Positions 44,464 through 52,024 of a stretch of 64,000 nt of DNA are shown here, one piece after another. Origin of the DNA: CAVRXT01 sp049644285 (GTDB lineage Bacteria > Acidobacteriota > Terriglobia > Acidiferrales > UBA7541). The translations under genes were made by a program, and so were the position numbers. The DNA is taken from positions 1 to 64,000 of the forward strand of contig JBARRP010000296.1 in the NCBI GenBank assembly GCA_049644285.1, given 5' to 3'. The notes beneath the pieces are model-generated. The model worked only from the letters and a program-made list of their open reading frames with translations. It did not search any database and had not been told where the DNA came from. Positions within the stretch are counted from its first letter, which is position 1, and each line of letters begins with the position of its first letter.

Positions 44464-46173
44464 TCACCAGGAAACCATCGCGGAGCGGGGGACGGTCCGG
44501 CGAATCTCGTCTGCCAGAAGGCTGCGCTTGATCTTCAGGGATGCGGTGCGGGGGAAGTCCTGCTCCCAGAGGAGATAACCGCTGATACGTTTGTAATTGA
44601 GCAGGCGCCGGTTGCGCTCTGCGAGGTCGGCGCGCAGGGAGTCCGTGGCCGCCTGCTCCGGCTCGAGATGCAGAACAATGATCAACTTTTCTTGCACCAT
44701 TGTGCGCTCGGGCCACAGGTAGTTTGCCGCAAAGACACAGAATTCCTTAACGGGCAGGCCTTCGAAGACGGTCTCGATGTCTTCGGGATAGATGTTCTTG
44801 CCTTCTTCGGTGACGATCATGTTTTTCTTGCGACCGAAGAGTTGCAGGTGGCCGGAGGAATCGATCCGCCCTAGATCTCCGGTCATCAGCCATCCGTCCA
44901 CAATCGTTTCCGCGGTCATCTCTGGATCATCGAGATAGTGCGACATGACCGTCTTGCTGCGGACGGCGACTTCACCGATGCCGTCGGCGTCCGGTTTGAC
45001 AATGCGCACTTCAATGCCGGCGAGCGGCTTTCCAACGGTGTCGGCGCGGAAGGGCCGCAAGTCGTTAGCCGTGATACCCATGCATCCTTCGGTGAGGCCG
45101 TAGGCGTTCGCCACCGGAATGCCCAGGTCGTAGAAGAATTGCAGGGTCTGCGGCTCCGTGAACGCACCGCCGACAAGGATAGCGCGAAGCTCGCCTCCGA
45201 GTGCTTCATGGACTTGCTTGAGAAGCAAGCGGCTGAGGCCTGGACGCGGATGCTTCTTTGTGAAGGCCCTGTTGAGAGTGACAAGCGCATTGAAGAGTCT
45301 GCGCTTGGGCGGAGGAAGGGCATCGAGGCGCGCCTGAAGGCCCCTCTGAAGATTCTTCAAAATGAGAGGGACGAGTGTGACATAAGTGATCCGATATCTC
45401 CGGAAGGCTTCGCGAACATATTCGGGCCGGAGCGTGCGGAGATGAACGACGGTGGCGCCTGAGACGAACTGGTAGAAGAAGCCAAGCATGAAATCGATGG
45501 CGTGGTTGGTTGGGAGGATGCTGAGGTAGCGCGCGCCGGGCCAAACGGGATAGAGAGAAGGGAATGCCCCGCATTGTTCGAGATAATTTCCGTGCGTCAG
45601 AACGCACCCTTTGGGGCGGCCACCCGTTCCCGAGGAATACACGATGCAGGCTGGGTCGGTGCGATTGCGCGGCACGAAGATCGGTTCGCGGTCGCCTTTG
45701 AATTCTTCCCAGCGATGCGCTCCTTTCAGCTCGGCGCCCGCGGGCGCTTCAGTGACGAGTACCGTCTTCAGCCGGAAGTTGGCAAACTCCGTTGCCTGGG
45801 CGAGTGCTCGCCAGAGGTGGTGTTCGACAACGAGGACTTCGGCCTTCGAATGAGTGAGGAGCTGCAACTGCTCGTTCGGTGTGAGCTTGTAATCGAGCGG
45901 GACGAGGACTCCCCCGGAATAAAAGATCGCGTAGGCGGAGATGAGCCATTTCGATTGATTGGTCATCAGGATCGCGGAGCGCGCGCCCGACTCGAAACCG
46001 GAGTCCTGCAGGGCGCGGGCGAACGGCAGGGCGGCAAGCTTGAACTGACGATAGGTCAGCCGAAGGTTCTCGCGGTCGCGGTCGGCTTCGATAAGGCATG
46101 TCTCATCCGGCCAGCGCTCCAAAGCGTCTCGGAGCGCTTCTCCCAGGGAATCGTATTGGCGCAAGTCCAGCAT
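44464..46173 (-). CDS. acyl-adenylating enzyme (fatty acyl-CoA/ACP ligase-like), copy 2 of operon
   Basis: A 569-residue ANL enzyme. The P-loop is IVYSSGTGGRPKGCVLTHGN (about 185-204), A5 NAYGLTEGCMGIT, A7/A8 MTGDLGRIDSSGHLQLFGRK then KNMIVTEEGKNIYPEDIE, and the A10 lysine probably that in LKIKRSLLADE. It activates a fatty acid for transfer to CoA or, given the acyl-carrier-protein gene next to it, to ACP. The start at 46173 is ATG; the preceding TTG (46176) is less likely. It shares fold but little direct sequence with the ligase at 47731, so the operon has two distinct activating enzymes. Upstream lies the GxxExxY cassette. Confidence 0.9.
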   Translation of the reverse strand: MLDLRQYDSLGEALRDALERWPDETCLIEADRDRENLRLTYRQFKLAALPFARALQDSGFESGARSAILMTNQSKWLISAYAIFYSGGVLVPLDYKLTPNEQLQLLTHSKAEVLVVEHHLWRALAQATEFANFRLKTVLVTEAPAGAELKGAHRWEEFKGDREPIFVPRNRTDPACIVYSSGTGGRPKGCVLTHGNYLEQCGAFPSLYPVWPGARYLSILPTNHAIDFMLGFFYQFVSGATVVHLRTLRPEYVREAFRRYRITYVTLVPLILKNLQRGLQARLDALPPPKRRLFNALVTLNRAFTKKHPRPGLSRLLLKQVHEALGGELRAILVGGAFTEPQTLQFFYDLGIPVANAYGLTEGCMGITANDLRPFRADTVGKPLAGIEVRIVKPDADGIGEVAVRSKTVMSHYLDDPEMTAETIVDGWLMTGDLGRIDSSGHLQLFGRKKNMIVTEEGKNIYPEDIETVFEGLPVKEFCVFAANYLWPERTMVQEKLIIVLHLEPEQAATDSLRADLAERNRRLLNYKRISGYLLWEQDFPRTASLKIKRSLLADEIRRTVPRSAMVSW

Positions 46174-46182
46174 CAAGGATTA

Positions 46183-46206
46183 GCCACAGAGGCACAGAGA
46201 CACAGA
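46183..46206. repeat. left inverted repeat flanking the GxxExxY gene
   Basis: GCCACAGAGGCACAGAGACA followed by CAGA. Its reverse complement recurs at 46591-46614 with about 21 of 24 bases identical. The two repeats bracket the GxxExxY gene almost exactly, suggesting a small mobile cassette. Confidence 0.8.
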
Positions 46207-46217
46207 AAACCAGAGTT

Positions 46218-46589
46218 TCAGAGAATAAACCTCCTGACTCCATCCCTCAAGAGACGCGAGTTGAAGTTGATTAGGAGCCCGACCTTTTTGCCGGTGATCT
46301 TCAAATAGGTAAGGATCTGGGACTCGAAGACTGGATCGAATCGTTCGACGCTCTTGATTTCAACCACAACAGTGTTCTCGACAAGAAGGTCGAGCCGGTA
46401 CTCGCCGATGGCTCGGCCACGATAAGTAACCGGGAACGCGATCTGCCTCTGATATTTCAATCCTGCTTCATCGAGCTCGATACACAGGGCAGCTTCGTAG
46501 GTCGATTCCAAGAGCCCCGGGCCGAGCTGTCGATGCACTTCGATGGCGCAGCCGATAACCACTTCGGTGAGCTTATTGAGTTCTTCCAA
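46218..46589 (-). CDS. GxxExxY protein
   Basis: A 123-residue protein of the GxxExxY family, named from its motif: GPGLLESTYEAAL at about 23-35. A PD-(D/E)XK-like core follows (YRLDLLVENTVVVEIKSVER, with D, E and K in the nuclease-like order), so a nuclease fold is likely, though its activity and target are unknown. The start is TTG at 46589; the GAGG that serves it lies within the right inverted repeat. It interrupts an otherwise tight lipid operon on the same strand, between the ACP gene and an adenylating enzyme, and has no functional link to it. Confidence 0.92.
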   Translation of the reverse strand: MEELNKLTEVVIGCAIEVHRQLGPGLLESTYEAALCIELDEAGLKYQRQIAFPVTYRGRAIGEYRLDLLVENTVVVEIKSVERFDPVFESQILTYLKITGKKVGLLINFNSRLLRDGVRRFIL

Positions 46590-46590
46590 C

Positions 46591-46614
46591 TCTGTGCCTC
46601 AGTGTCTCTGTGGC
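46591..46614. repeat. right inverted repeat flanking the GxxExxY gene
   Basis: TCTGTGCCTCAGTGTCTCTG then TGGC, the imperfect reverse complement of 46183-46206. It ends two bases upstream of the GxxExxY start codon and supplies its ribosome-binding site, and it lies 12 bases after the ACP stop. Confidence 0.8.
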
Positions 46615-46625
46615 AGATGAGTCCT

Positions 46626-46868
46626 TCACAGGCGAGCTTGGATGCGTTCGGCGAGAGTGCGAAAATCGGTCACGCCCTGAAGTTCGTAGTCGGGCAGCTC
46701 GATCTGGAAGTGGTTTTCAAGGCGTGTGAGCAGATCGAGGGCCTGAAGGCTATTGATCCCGAGCTTTTTGAAGAAGTCGTCGTCAGGGGAGAGTTCTTCG
46801 AGGGGTACCTTGAAATGCTTGGCGGCGAGAGTCAGGATTTGTTCGGTTGTTTGCTGAAGGGTTGGCAT
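46626..46868 (-). CDS. acyl carrier protein
   Basis: An 80-residue stand-alone carrier protein. The phosphopantetheine serine is S40 in KKLGINSLQALDLLTRLE, a variant of the usual D-S-L with Asn before Ser. The first helix and acidic loop (LEELSPDDDFF) and the last helix (FRTLAERIQARL) are typical. It would carry acyl chains activated by one of the two adenylating enzymes for reduction by the acyl reductase or for use by the acyltransferase. It is not the housekeeping AcpP: no fab genes are beside it and the DSL motif differs. It lies in the middle of the minus-strand lipid operon. Confidence 0.93.
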   Translation of the reverse strand: MPTLQQTTEQILTLAAKHFKVPLEELSPDDDFFKKLGINSLQALDLLTRLENHFQIELPDYELQGVTDFRTLAERIQARL

Positions 46869-46930
46869 AGAAACCTTAGGGCTCTATTGTAGCGAAGAAT
46901 CGATTTGTGTGGTTCTCTCCGGCATCGCAA

Positions 46931-47734
46931 TCAAGGCAAATAGGGCAGGGGATCGGCGCTCTCAACGAACCTGCGAAGACCTGCTTCTACTGCCGGGCGC
47001 GTAAATAACTCGCAGAAGAGATCAATTTCGCGGAGGAGCTCTTCGCGCGGAATTGGCTTGATGAATTCTTTCGCTTTCGCCACGGTCTTCCGATCGAATT
47101 TACCGATTTGCGCGGCGGTGGCGCGGGCGAGGCGCAGGGCCTCACCTTCGGCAGCGACCTGGCTCACTAGCCCTACGCTTTGTGCTTTCGTAGCGTTGAT
47201 ACTGCGGCCGGTGAGAAGAAGATCGCGTACGACGGCGTTGCCGAGGTCCCGCTTGAGGCGGGGAATCCCGCCAAAGCCGGGAATCAATCCGAGGCGCAGC
47301 TCAGGGAAGCAGAAACGGGCCATTTTATCGGCAATAACCAGGTCGCAGGCCAGCGCTAGCTCGAAGCCGCCGCCAAATGTGACGCCATGAACAGCAGCGA
47401 TGGTCGTGAGGGGTGAAGAATCGAGCTTGTTGAGAGCCCCATGAATGCGTTCGAGAAAATCGCGCACGCCAGCGGCGCGTTCATCAGTGGGGAGTTCCTG
47501 CGAGCGATGATAGAGCTCGCGCAGATCGGCTCCGGCGCAGAAGCCGGAGGGAATCGTGCTGTGAACGATGACGGCGTGGGCCGCTGCGCTGGCGCTCTCG
47601 AGCGCGACGATGAATCGCTCGAGCTCCCCGAGCGTCTCCGAGCCGATTTCATTGCACGGCTCGCGGTGCAAGGCGAGCTCGATGACTCCGTCAGCGACGC
47701 TCCAGGAAAGGGTCTTGCCTTTGAAGGGATTCAT
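46931..47734 (-). CDS. enoyl-CoA hydratase/isomerase family protein
   Basis: A 267-residue crotonase-fold enzyme. The oxyanion-hole strands are STIPSGFCAGADLREL (about 59-74) and AAVHGVTFGGGFELALACDL (about 113-132). Glutamates at the usual positions are in GGFELAL and FPELRLGLIPGFGG. It could hydrate or isomerise an enoyl thioester. Its ATG overlaps the stop of the ligase upstream (ATGA), so the two are translated together. In an operon with an ACP but no ketosynthase, it may adjust an imported or existing acyl chain rather than belong to beta-oxidation. Confidence 0.92.
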   Translation of the reverse strand: MNPFKGKTLSWSVADGVIELALHREPCNEIGSETLGELERFIVALESASAAAHAVIVHSTIPSGFCAGADLRELYHRSQELPTDERAAGVRDFLERIHGALNKLDSSPLTTIAAVHGVTFGGGFELALACDLVIADKMARFCFPELRLGLIPGFGGIPRLKRDLGNAVVRDLLLTGRSINATKAQSVGLVSQVAAEGEALRLARATAAQIGKFDRKTVAKAKEFIKPIPREELLREIDLFCELFTRPAVEAGLRRFVESADPLPYLP

Positions 47735-49401
47735 CCGGCCTTCTTCGCGTACATCTCTTGAATGGGCGCCAAAAGGCGCAGGGCGATAACGTCGCGCCTG
47801 AGTTTACCATTCGGCGTCAACAATCCATTCTCGATTGTGAAGGGCTCGCGATGGACGTAGAACGCGCGAACTTGCTTGTAGTGAGGGAGGCGTGTGTTCA
47901 TTTGATCGAGCGCTGCCTGGACGCGATCGCGGTCGAGGCCATTCGTTGGGTCGCCGGTGAGGATAGCGGCGAGGTGACTGAGGCTGTTGCCGACTAACAT
48001 CACCTGCTGAGCATTTGGAAGAAGATGGTGAAGCATATTTTCGAGCGGCTCTGGGGCAACGTTGTGGCCTGAACTCAGGATGATCAGATTCTTGAGGCGG
48101 CCAATGATGCGCCAGTTGCCGCTCGAGTCCACTTCGCCCTGGTCACCGGTGTGGAACCAGCCATCCCGCAGGGCTTTGGCGGTTTCCTCCGGGCGCTGCC
48201 AATAGCCGGGGAAGACATTAGGGCCGCGCACCAGGATTTCATCGTTTTCTCCCAGGATCATTTCAATTCCGGGAATAGTGGGCCCGACGCGCCCAGAGGT
48301 GACGTGGGCGGGATCGTCCATCGTGCAGATGGCGGTTGTCTCCGTCAGGCCGTAAGCCTGGAGGACTGGAATTCCAAGCATGATGAAGAAGAGTTGTGTC
48401 TCGACGGCGAGAGGAGCCGAGCCGCAAATCAAAGCTTTGAGATTGCGGCCGAGGGTCCTGCGGATTGTGGGAAACATCAAGGAGTCGGCGAGCGAAAGCC
48501 AGAGTTTATCCGTCAAACCACCCTCGCCATTATGGCGCCGAAGGTAAGCTGCCCAGGCTTTCGAGAACAGGGTCAGGGCCAAGCCGCCACGTTGTTTGAT
48601 CTGCTGCTCGACCTTTGCGCGGACACGTTCGAGAAGCATCGGCACATTCAAGAAATAGTCCGGCGCCGCTGCTTTCATCTCATCCGCCAGGCGTGAGAGA
48701 TCCATCGAGAGCGACAGGACGCTCTTTCGTGAAAGGCAGGTGAGAAGGAGGATCCGCGAGGCGGCAAAGCAAAACGGCGCATAGTGAAACACGCGATCGG
48801 GTGATGAGCCGCTTCTGTGCGGGGCCATGAGCCGATCAAGGCGGGCGTTCGTGCAAGAAAGCATGTGAGCCAGATTGCCGGCTGTTAAGATCACTCCTTT
48901 GGGCTCTCCGGACGTTCCGGACGTGTAGACGATGGTGACGGGATCGGAATTCACGAGCGTCACCGGATTCGAAGGTGAAGGTTGCCGTGCCGATGTCGCA
49001 AAAATTTCGTCAAAAAGTGAAATTGGCGGAGCGGCGGGCCAGACCTGGCGAACGGCGTTCCGCAGGTTTTCATCTCCGCAACAGATCCGCGCCGCGGTGC
49101 AATCCTTCATCATGGCGACGAGCTCGAGGGGCGCCTGCCGGGCATAAAGCGGCACAACGATGACACCTTCGGCCATCAACGCGAGATCGAGTGCGGCCCA
49201 ACGAATGCTGTTTGGAGCGAGAAGGGCGCAGCGATCGCCTTTTTGGAGGTCAACAGCAGAAAGAAATGATCGGGCCTGCCGAATCAGGGACAGCAATTCA
49301 GTGCCGGTCACAGCATGAGTTCCCGATGAGTGGATCTCCTGCAAGACCGGCATGCTCTCAGCGCGGGTCAAACGTTCGAAGATGTTTTGAAGGAAGCTCA
49401 T
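47731..49401 (-). CDS. acyl-adenylating enzyme, copy 1 of operon
   Basis: A 556-residue long-chain acyl-CoA synthetase-like enzyme of the FadD/FAA group. Motifs are TIVYTSGTSGEPKGVILT (about 160-177), VLQAYGLTETTAI, HTGDQGEVDSSGNWRIIGRL followed by KNLIILSSGHNVAPEPLE, and the A10 lysine in LTPNGKLRRDVI. The AMP-binding core is complete. The start at 49401 gives MSFLQNIFERL; the TTG further up is rejected. The gene begins 13 bases after the pyruvyl-transferase gene and overlaps the enoyl-hydratase gene by four bases. It activates a fatty acid to acyl-AMP for CoA or ACP. Confidence 0.92.
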   Translation of the reverse strand: MSFLQNIFERLTRAESMPVLQEIHSSGTHAVTGTELLSLIRQARSFLSAVDLQKGDRCALLAPNSIRWAALDLALMAEGVIVVPLYARQAPLELVAMMKDCTAARICCGDENLRNAVRQVWPAAPPISLFDEIFATSARQPSPSNPVTLVNSDPVTIVYTSGTSGEPKGVILTAGNLAHMLSCTNARLDRLMAPHRSGSSPDRVFHYAPFCFAASRILLLTCLSRKSVLSLSMDLSRLADEMKAAAPDYFLNVPMLLERVRAKVEQQIKQRGGLALTLFSKAWAAYLRRHNGEGGLTDKLWLSLADSLMFPTIRRTLGRNLKALICGSAPLAVETQLFFIMLGIPVLQAYGLTETTAICTMDDPAHVTSGRVGPTIPGIEMILGENDEILVRGPNVFPGYWQRPEETAKALRDGWFHTGDQGEVDSSGNWRIIGRLKNLIILSSGHNVAPEPLENMLHHLLPNAQQVMLVGNSLSHLAAILTGDPTNGLDRDRVQAALDQMNTRLPHYKQVRAFYVHREPFTIENGLLTPNGKLRRDVIALRLLAPIQEMYAKKAG

Positions 49402-49414
49402 CGCAGCGCATCGC

Positions 49415-50824
49415 TCACGCGAACGCCTCAAGGAGTTGGCAAAGGTTGGGACTCAGCGGCGGAAGGTACTCTTCCCAGTTCCGAACGCCGGCGCGGATCG
49501 GGAATTCGGGATAATGGCGCGCCACGCTCTCCTCGAAATAGGTTCCCATGCGGGCCATGAGCTGCAAGTTGCGCGACACGGTGAGACCGATGGCCTTGCG
49601 AATCGAATCGGCGTCGCGGTCGAGCGTCTGGAGAATTGCGAAAACTTTGTCTTCGAGATCAGGGTCATCGACGCTGAGTAACAAATGATCGTGGCCGCGC
49701 TCGCGCATCAAGTTGCGGATGCGTTCATCCATCGTGATGCCGGCGGAAACCACTCCCCGCGGCATGGAAGTGACGATGGCGTGATATCGCGAAGACACCA
49801 TGCGGTCGCTGGCGCGCAATAGGCTCACAAGCTGGTACATGTCGTAACGTTCAGAAGTAAAGACCGGCGAGCCACCCAGTCGAACCGCAAGACGATGACA
49901 GGCATCACGATCGAGCATCTCGGTGCCGACAACAATCGGGAAGATTGGCTTTGTCTTTCGATAATGCTCGACGGCTCCGGCGATTCCGCTCAGATACTTC
50001 TCGTAGGCAGCGTCCAGTTCCGGCCCGGATCGATGGAAATAGAGCGAGCGATAGTGGCTTTTCTGATAAGCGCCGGTGAGCGCGCGCGCCGCGGCTTTGA
50101 CGAGAGAGGCCTCGACAGGCCACCAAAAGGGGTTGATCGGGCAAAGAGCCAGGATCGGAGTTCGCCCGTTCCATCCGGCATTGCGCAGGACTTTGCCGGC
50201 GTATTCGGGGCCGAGCGGCTCAAATGTCCACGCGGTGTCGGTACCGAGCTCGGTGGAAACGCCAAGGCGTCCCAGAACCGCCTGGGACTCCGCATTGCGC
50301 GTGATCACGAGCGATTCGCCGCAGTAGCGCCGGCACATTTTCTGAAGAAGCGGATCCATTTCCCCCGCTTCGGCGCCATAAGCGACACTCAGTTTGTTCC
50401 GGGCGGCGGCGATGCCAAGTGAGCCGATCATCATGGTCGTGAGGGCGTTGGCAAATTTGCTTTTGAACATGGAGCCCTCGCAGGCAACGACTCCATCGTG
50501 CTGGGGCACTTCCCTGCGAAGGAACGGAGGAAAGACATCGGGCAGGTGAACCTGGCGGGCGTTGCCGAAGTATCCGCGGGTATTGTCGAAGTTCTGGGTC
50601 ATCACGGAAAGTTCGAGGTTTTGATCGCCCAGGATGCGGCGAACTTGACGAATTATTTCCTCGACGCGGAGGTCGGAGCCGGTGTTGCGGGTGCCGTTGT
50701 AACCGGCGAAGAGCAGCTTCAATTTCTGGCCGGGCGTCCAACATTCGCCATCGCCGAGCATCCAAGTGAACTTCGACAGCTCGATAATTCCGCTGACCCA
50801 GGCTTCGAGGACAAAATCCATCAT
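49415..50824 (-). CDS. polysaccharide pyruvyl transferase family protein
   Basis: A 469-residue protein of the PS_pyruv_trans fold (CsaB/WcaK/AmsJ-like). Features are LLFAGYNGTRNTGSDLRVEE near 35-55, GVVACEGSMFKSKFANAL near 110, an ESLVITRNAESQAVLGRLGV segment with DTAWTF, and the C-terminal RASDRMVSSRYHAIVTSMPRGVVSAG, in which a histidine follows SSRY as in the family. These enzymes put a pyruvate ketal from phosphoenolpyruvate onto a sugar, usually of a wall glycan or a lipid-linked oligosaccharide. It is unusual inside a lipid operon and suggests a pyruvylated glycolipid or a different acceptor. ATG 50824 overlaps the upstream stop as ATGA; longer frames are not real. Confidence 0.8.
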   Translation of the reverse strand: MMDFVLEAWVSGIIELSKFTWMLGDGECWTPGQKLKLLFAGYNGTRNTGSDLRVEEIIRQVRRILGDQNLELSVMTQNFDNTRGYFGNARQVHLPDVFPPFLRREVPQHDGVVACEGSMFKSKFANALTTMMIGSLGIAAARNKLSVAYGAEAGEMDPLLQKMCRRYCGESLVITRNAESQAVLGRLGVSTELGTDTAWTFEPLGPEYAGKVLRNAGWNGRTPILALCPINPFWWPVEASLVKAAARALTGAYQKSHYRSLYFHRSGPELDAAYEKYLSGIAGAVEHYRKTKPIFPIVVGTEMLDRDACHRLAVRLGGSPVFTSERYDMYQLVSLLRASDRMVSSRYHAIVTSMPRGVVSAGITMDERIRNLMRERGHDHLLLSVDDPDLEDKVFAILQTLDRDADSIRKAIGLTVSRNLQLMARMGTYFEESVARHYPEFPIRAGVRNWEEYLPPLSPNLCQLLEAFA

Positions 50825-52011
50825 TCGGATGAACCCTCGATCGCACGCCGCGCGGCGGCTGCCGACGCGCGGCCGGGAGGCCGCCCGGTCGCTTCGTTGA
50901 CTTCCGGCCACGGTTGATATGGGTAGAGGAAATGATGTTCGCGGCTGAATCGTAACAGCGGGTAACAATACTGAGAGAATGGCGCGGGCGAGCGTCCGAG
51001 TTCTGTGACTACTCGCGCGTTGTCAAAAACAGTATTCCAGACGAGATAGGGCAGGAACACTTTCAAGAGTGTCGCGAGATTGCCTATTTTCCCGGCGCGA
51101 TTCGCCAGGGCATTGACCATCTTCGCCGACGGGGTTTCGAGGCCGGGCATGAAGATGGGCGGCCGCTTATCCTGGGCCTTCGCGAGTGAATCGGTCAACT
51201 GTTGGAATGTCTCGGACGCAGTTCCCGAAGAGAGATGATAGATCTCGCGCGAAGGCTCTTCTTTCAGGTGCAAAGTGGCTACGGCATCGGCGACAAAGTC
51301 CACGGGGACGATATCGATCTGGTCGGTAGGCCGGAAAGGAAGCACGGGAAGGCCGGCGAGAAAAACAAAAGCGCGCACCATATCGAACTGATTCGTCTCG
51401 GGGCGGCGGCTGTCGCCAAGGACGATACTGGGGCGGAAGATGGTCCGGGGCGTATCCGGAAGGAGTTCGCAGATCATGTGCTCGCAGAATTTCTTCGTGC
51501 GGGCGTATGGGTCGTAGTCCGAGCGGTTCCAATCGATGGCCGCGTCTTCCTGGACAACTTCGTTGTGCCGCTGGCCGGCGACGGCGACGGTACTGACGTG
51601 GCTGAAGCGGCGCAGGCCGTGGTGGTCGCGGGCGCGCACGGCGAGCTGGATCACCTGGAGCGTGCCGCGCAGATTGACGTTCAGACAGCTTTTCTCGGAT
51701 TTGCGATTCAGAGACGCAGCGCAGTGGATGACGGAATCAGTGGAGCGGGCGAGTTCGCGGTATTTGTCCTCTCCGAGGCTAAAGCGGGGTTCGGTGAGGT
51801 CGCCCCGATAAAAAGCAATCCGCGAATCGAGATGCTCGCGAAAACGGGGAAAGTCCATGTGCAACTGCAGGGAGCGCCAGAGACGTTCCTTGGCCTCTTG
51901 TTCATCGCGCGCGCGGACGAGAAGATTCAACGGCTCCACGGAACCTGACAAGAGGTTCATGGTGATGTGGGCGCCGATATAGCCGGTGGATCCGGTCAGG
52001 AAAATGGCCAC
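50821..52011 (-). CDS. thioester-reductase-like SDR (NAD_binding_4)
   Basis: A 396-residue extended SDR of the male-sterility/thioester-reductase group. The dinucleotide site is FLTGSTGYIGAH at 4-15, followed by LLVRARDEQEAKERL, the helix after the second strand typical of acyl reductases. VIHCAASLNRK is the N-A-A-like turn, and YDPYARTKKFCE the Y-x3-K catalytic pair. PFRPTDQIDIVPVDFVADAV is the usual substrate-lobe block. It could reduce an acyl thioester to aldehyde or alcohol, or act on a sugar nucleotide. The most sensible start is GTG 52011, 13 bases after the upstream stop; a longer frame would run into that gene. Confidence 0.85.
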   Translation of the reverse strand: MAIFLTGSTGYIGAHITMNLLSGSVEPLNLLVRARDEQEAKERLWRSLQLHMDFPRFREHLDSRIAFYRGDLTEPRFSLGEDKYRELARSTDSVIHCAASLNRKSEKSCLNVNLRGTLQVIQLAVRARDHHGLRRFSHVSTVAVAGQRHNEVVQEDAAIDWNRSDYDPYARTKKFCEHMICELLPDTPRTIFRPSIVLGDSRRPETNQFDMVRAFVFLAGLPVLPFRPTDQIDIVPVDFVADAVATLHLKEEPSREIYHLSSGTASETFQQLTDSLAKAQDKRPPIFMPGLETPSAKMVNALANRAGKIGNLATLLKVFLPYLVWNTVFDNARVVTELGRSPAPFSQYCYPLLRFSREHHFLYPYQPWPEVNEATGRPPGRASAAAARRAIEGSSE

Positions 52012-52024
52012 GGTGGTCAGGGGT

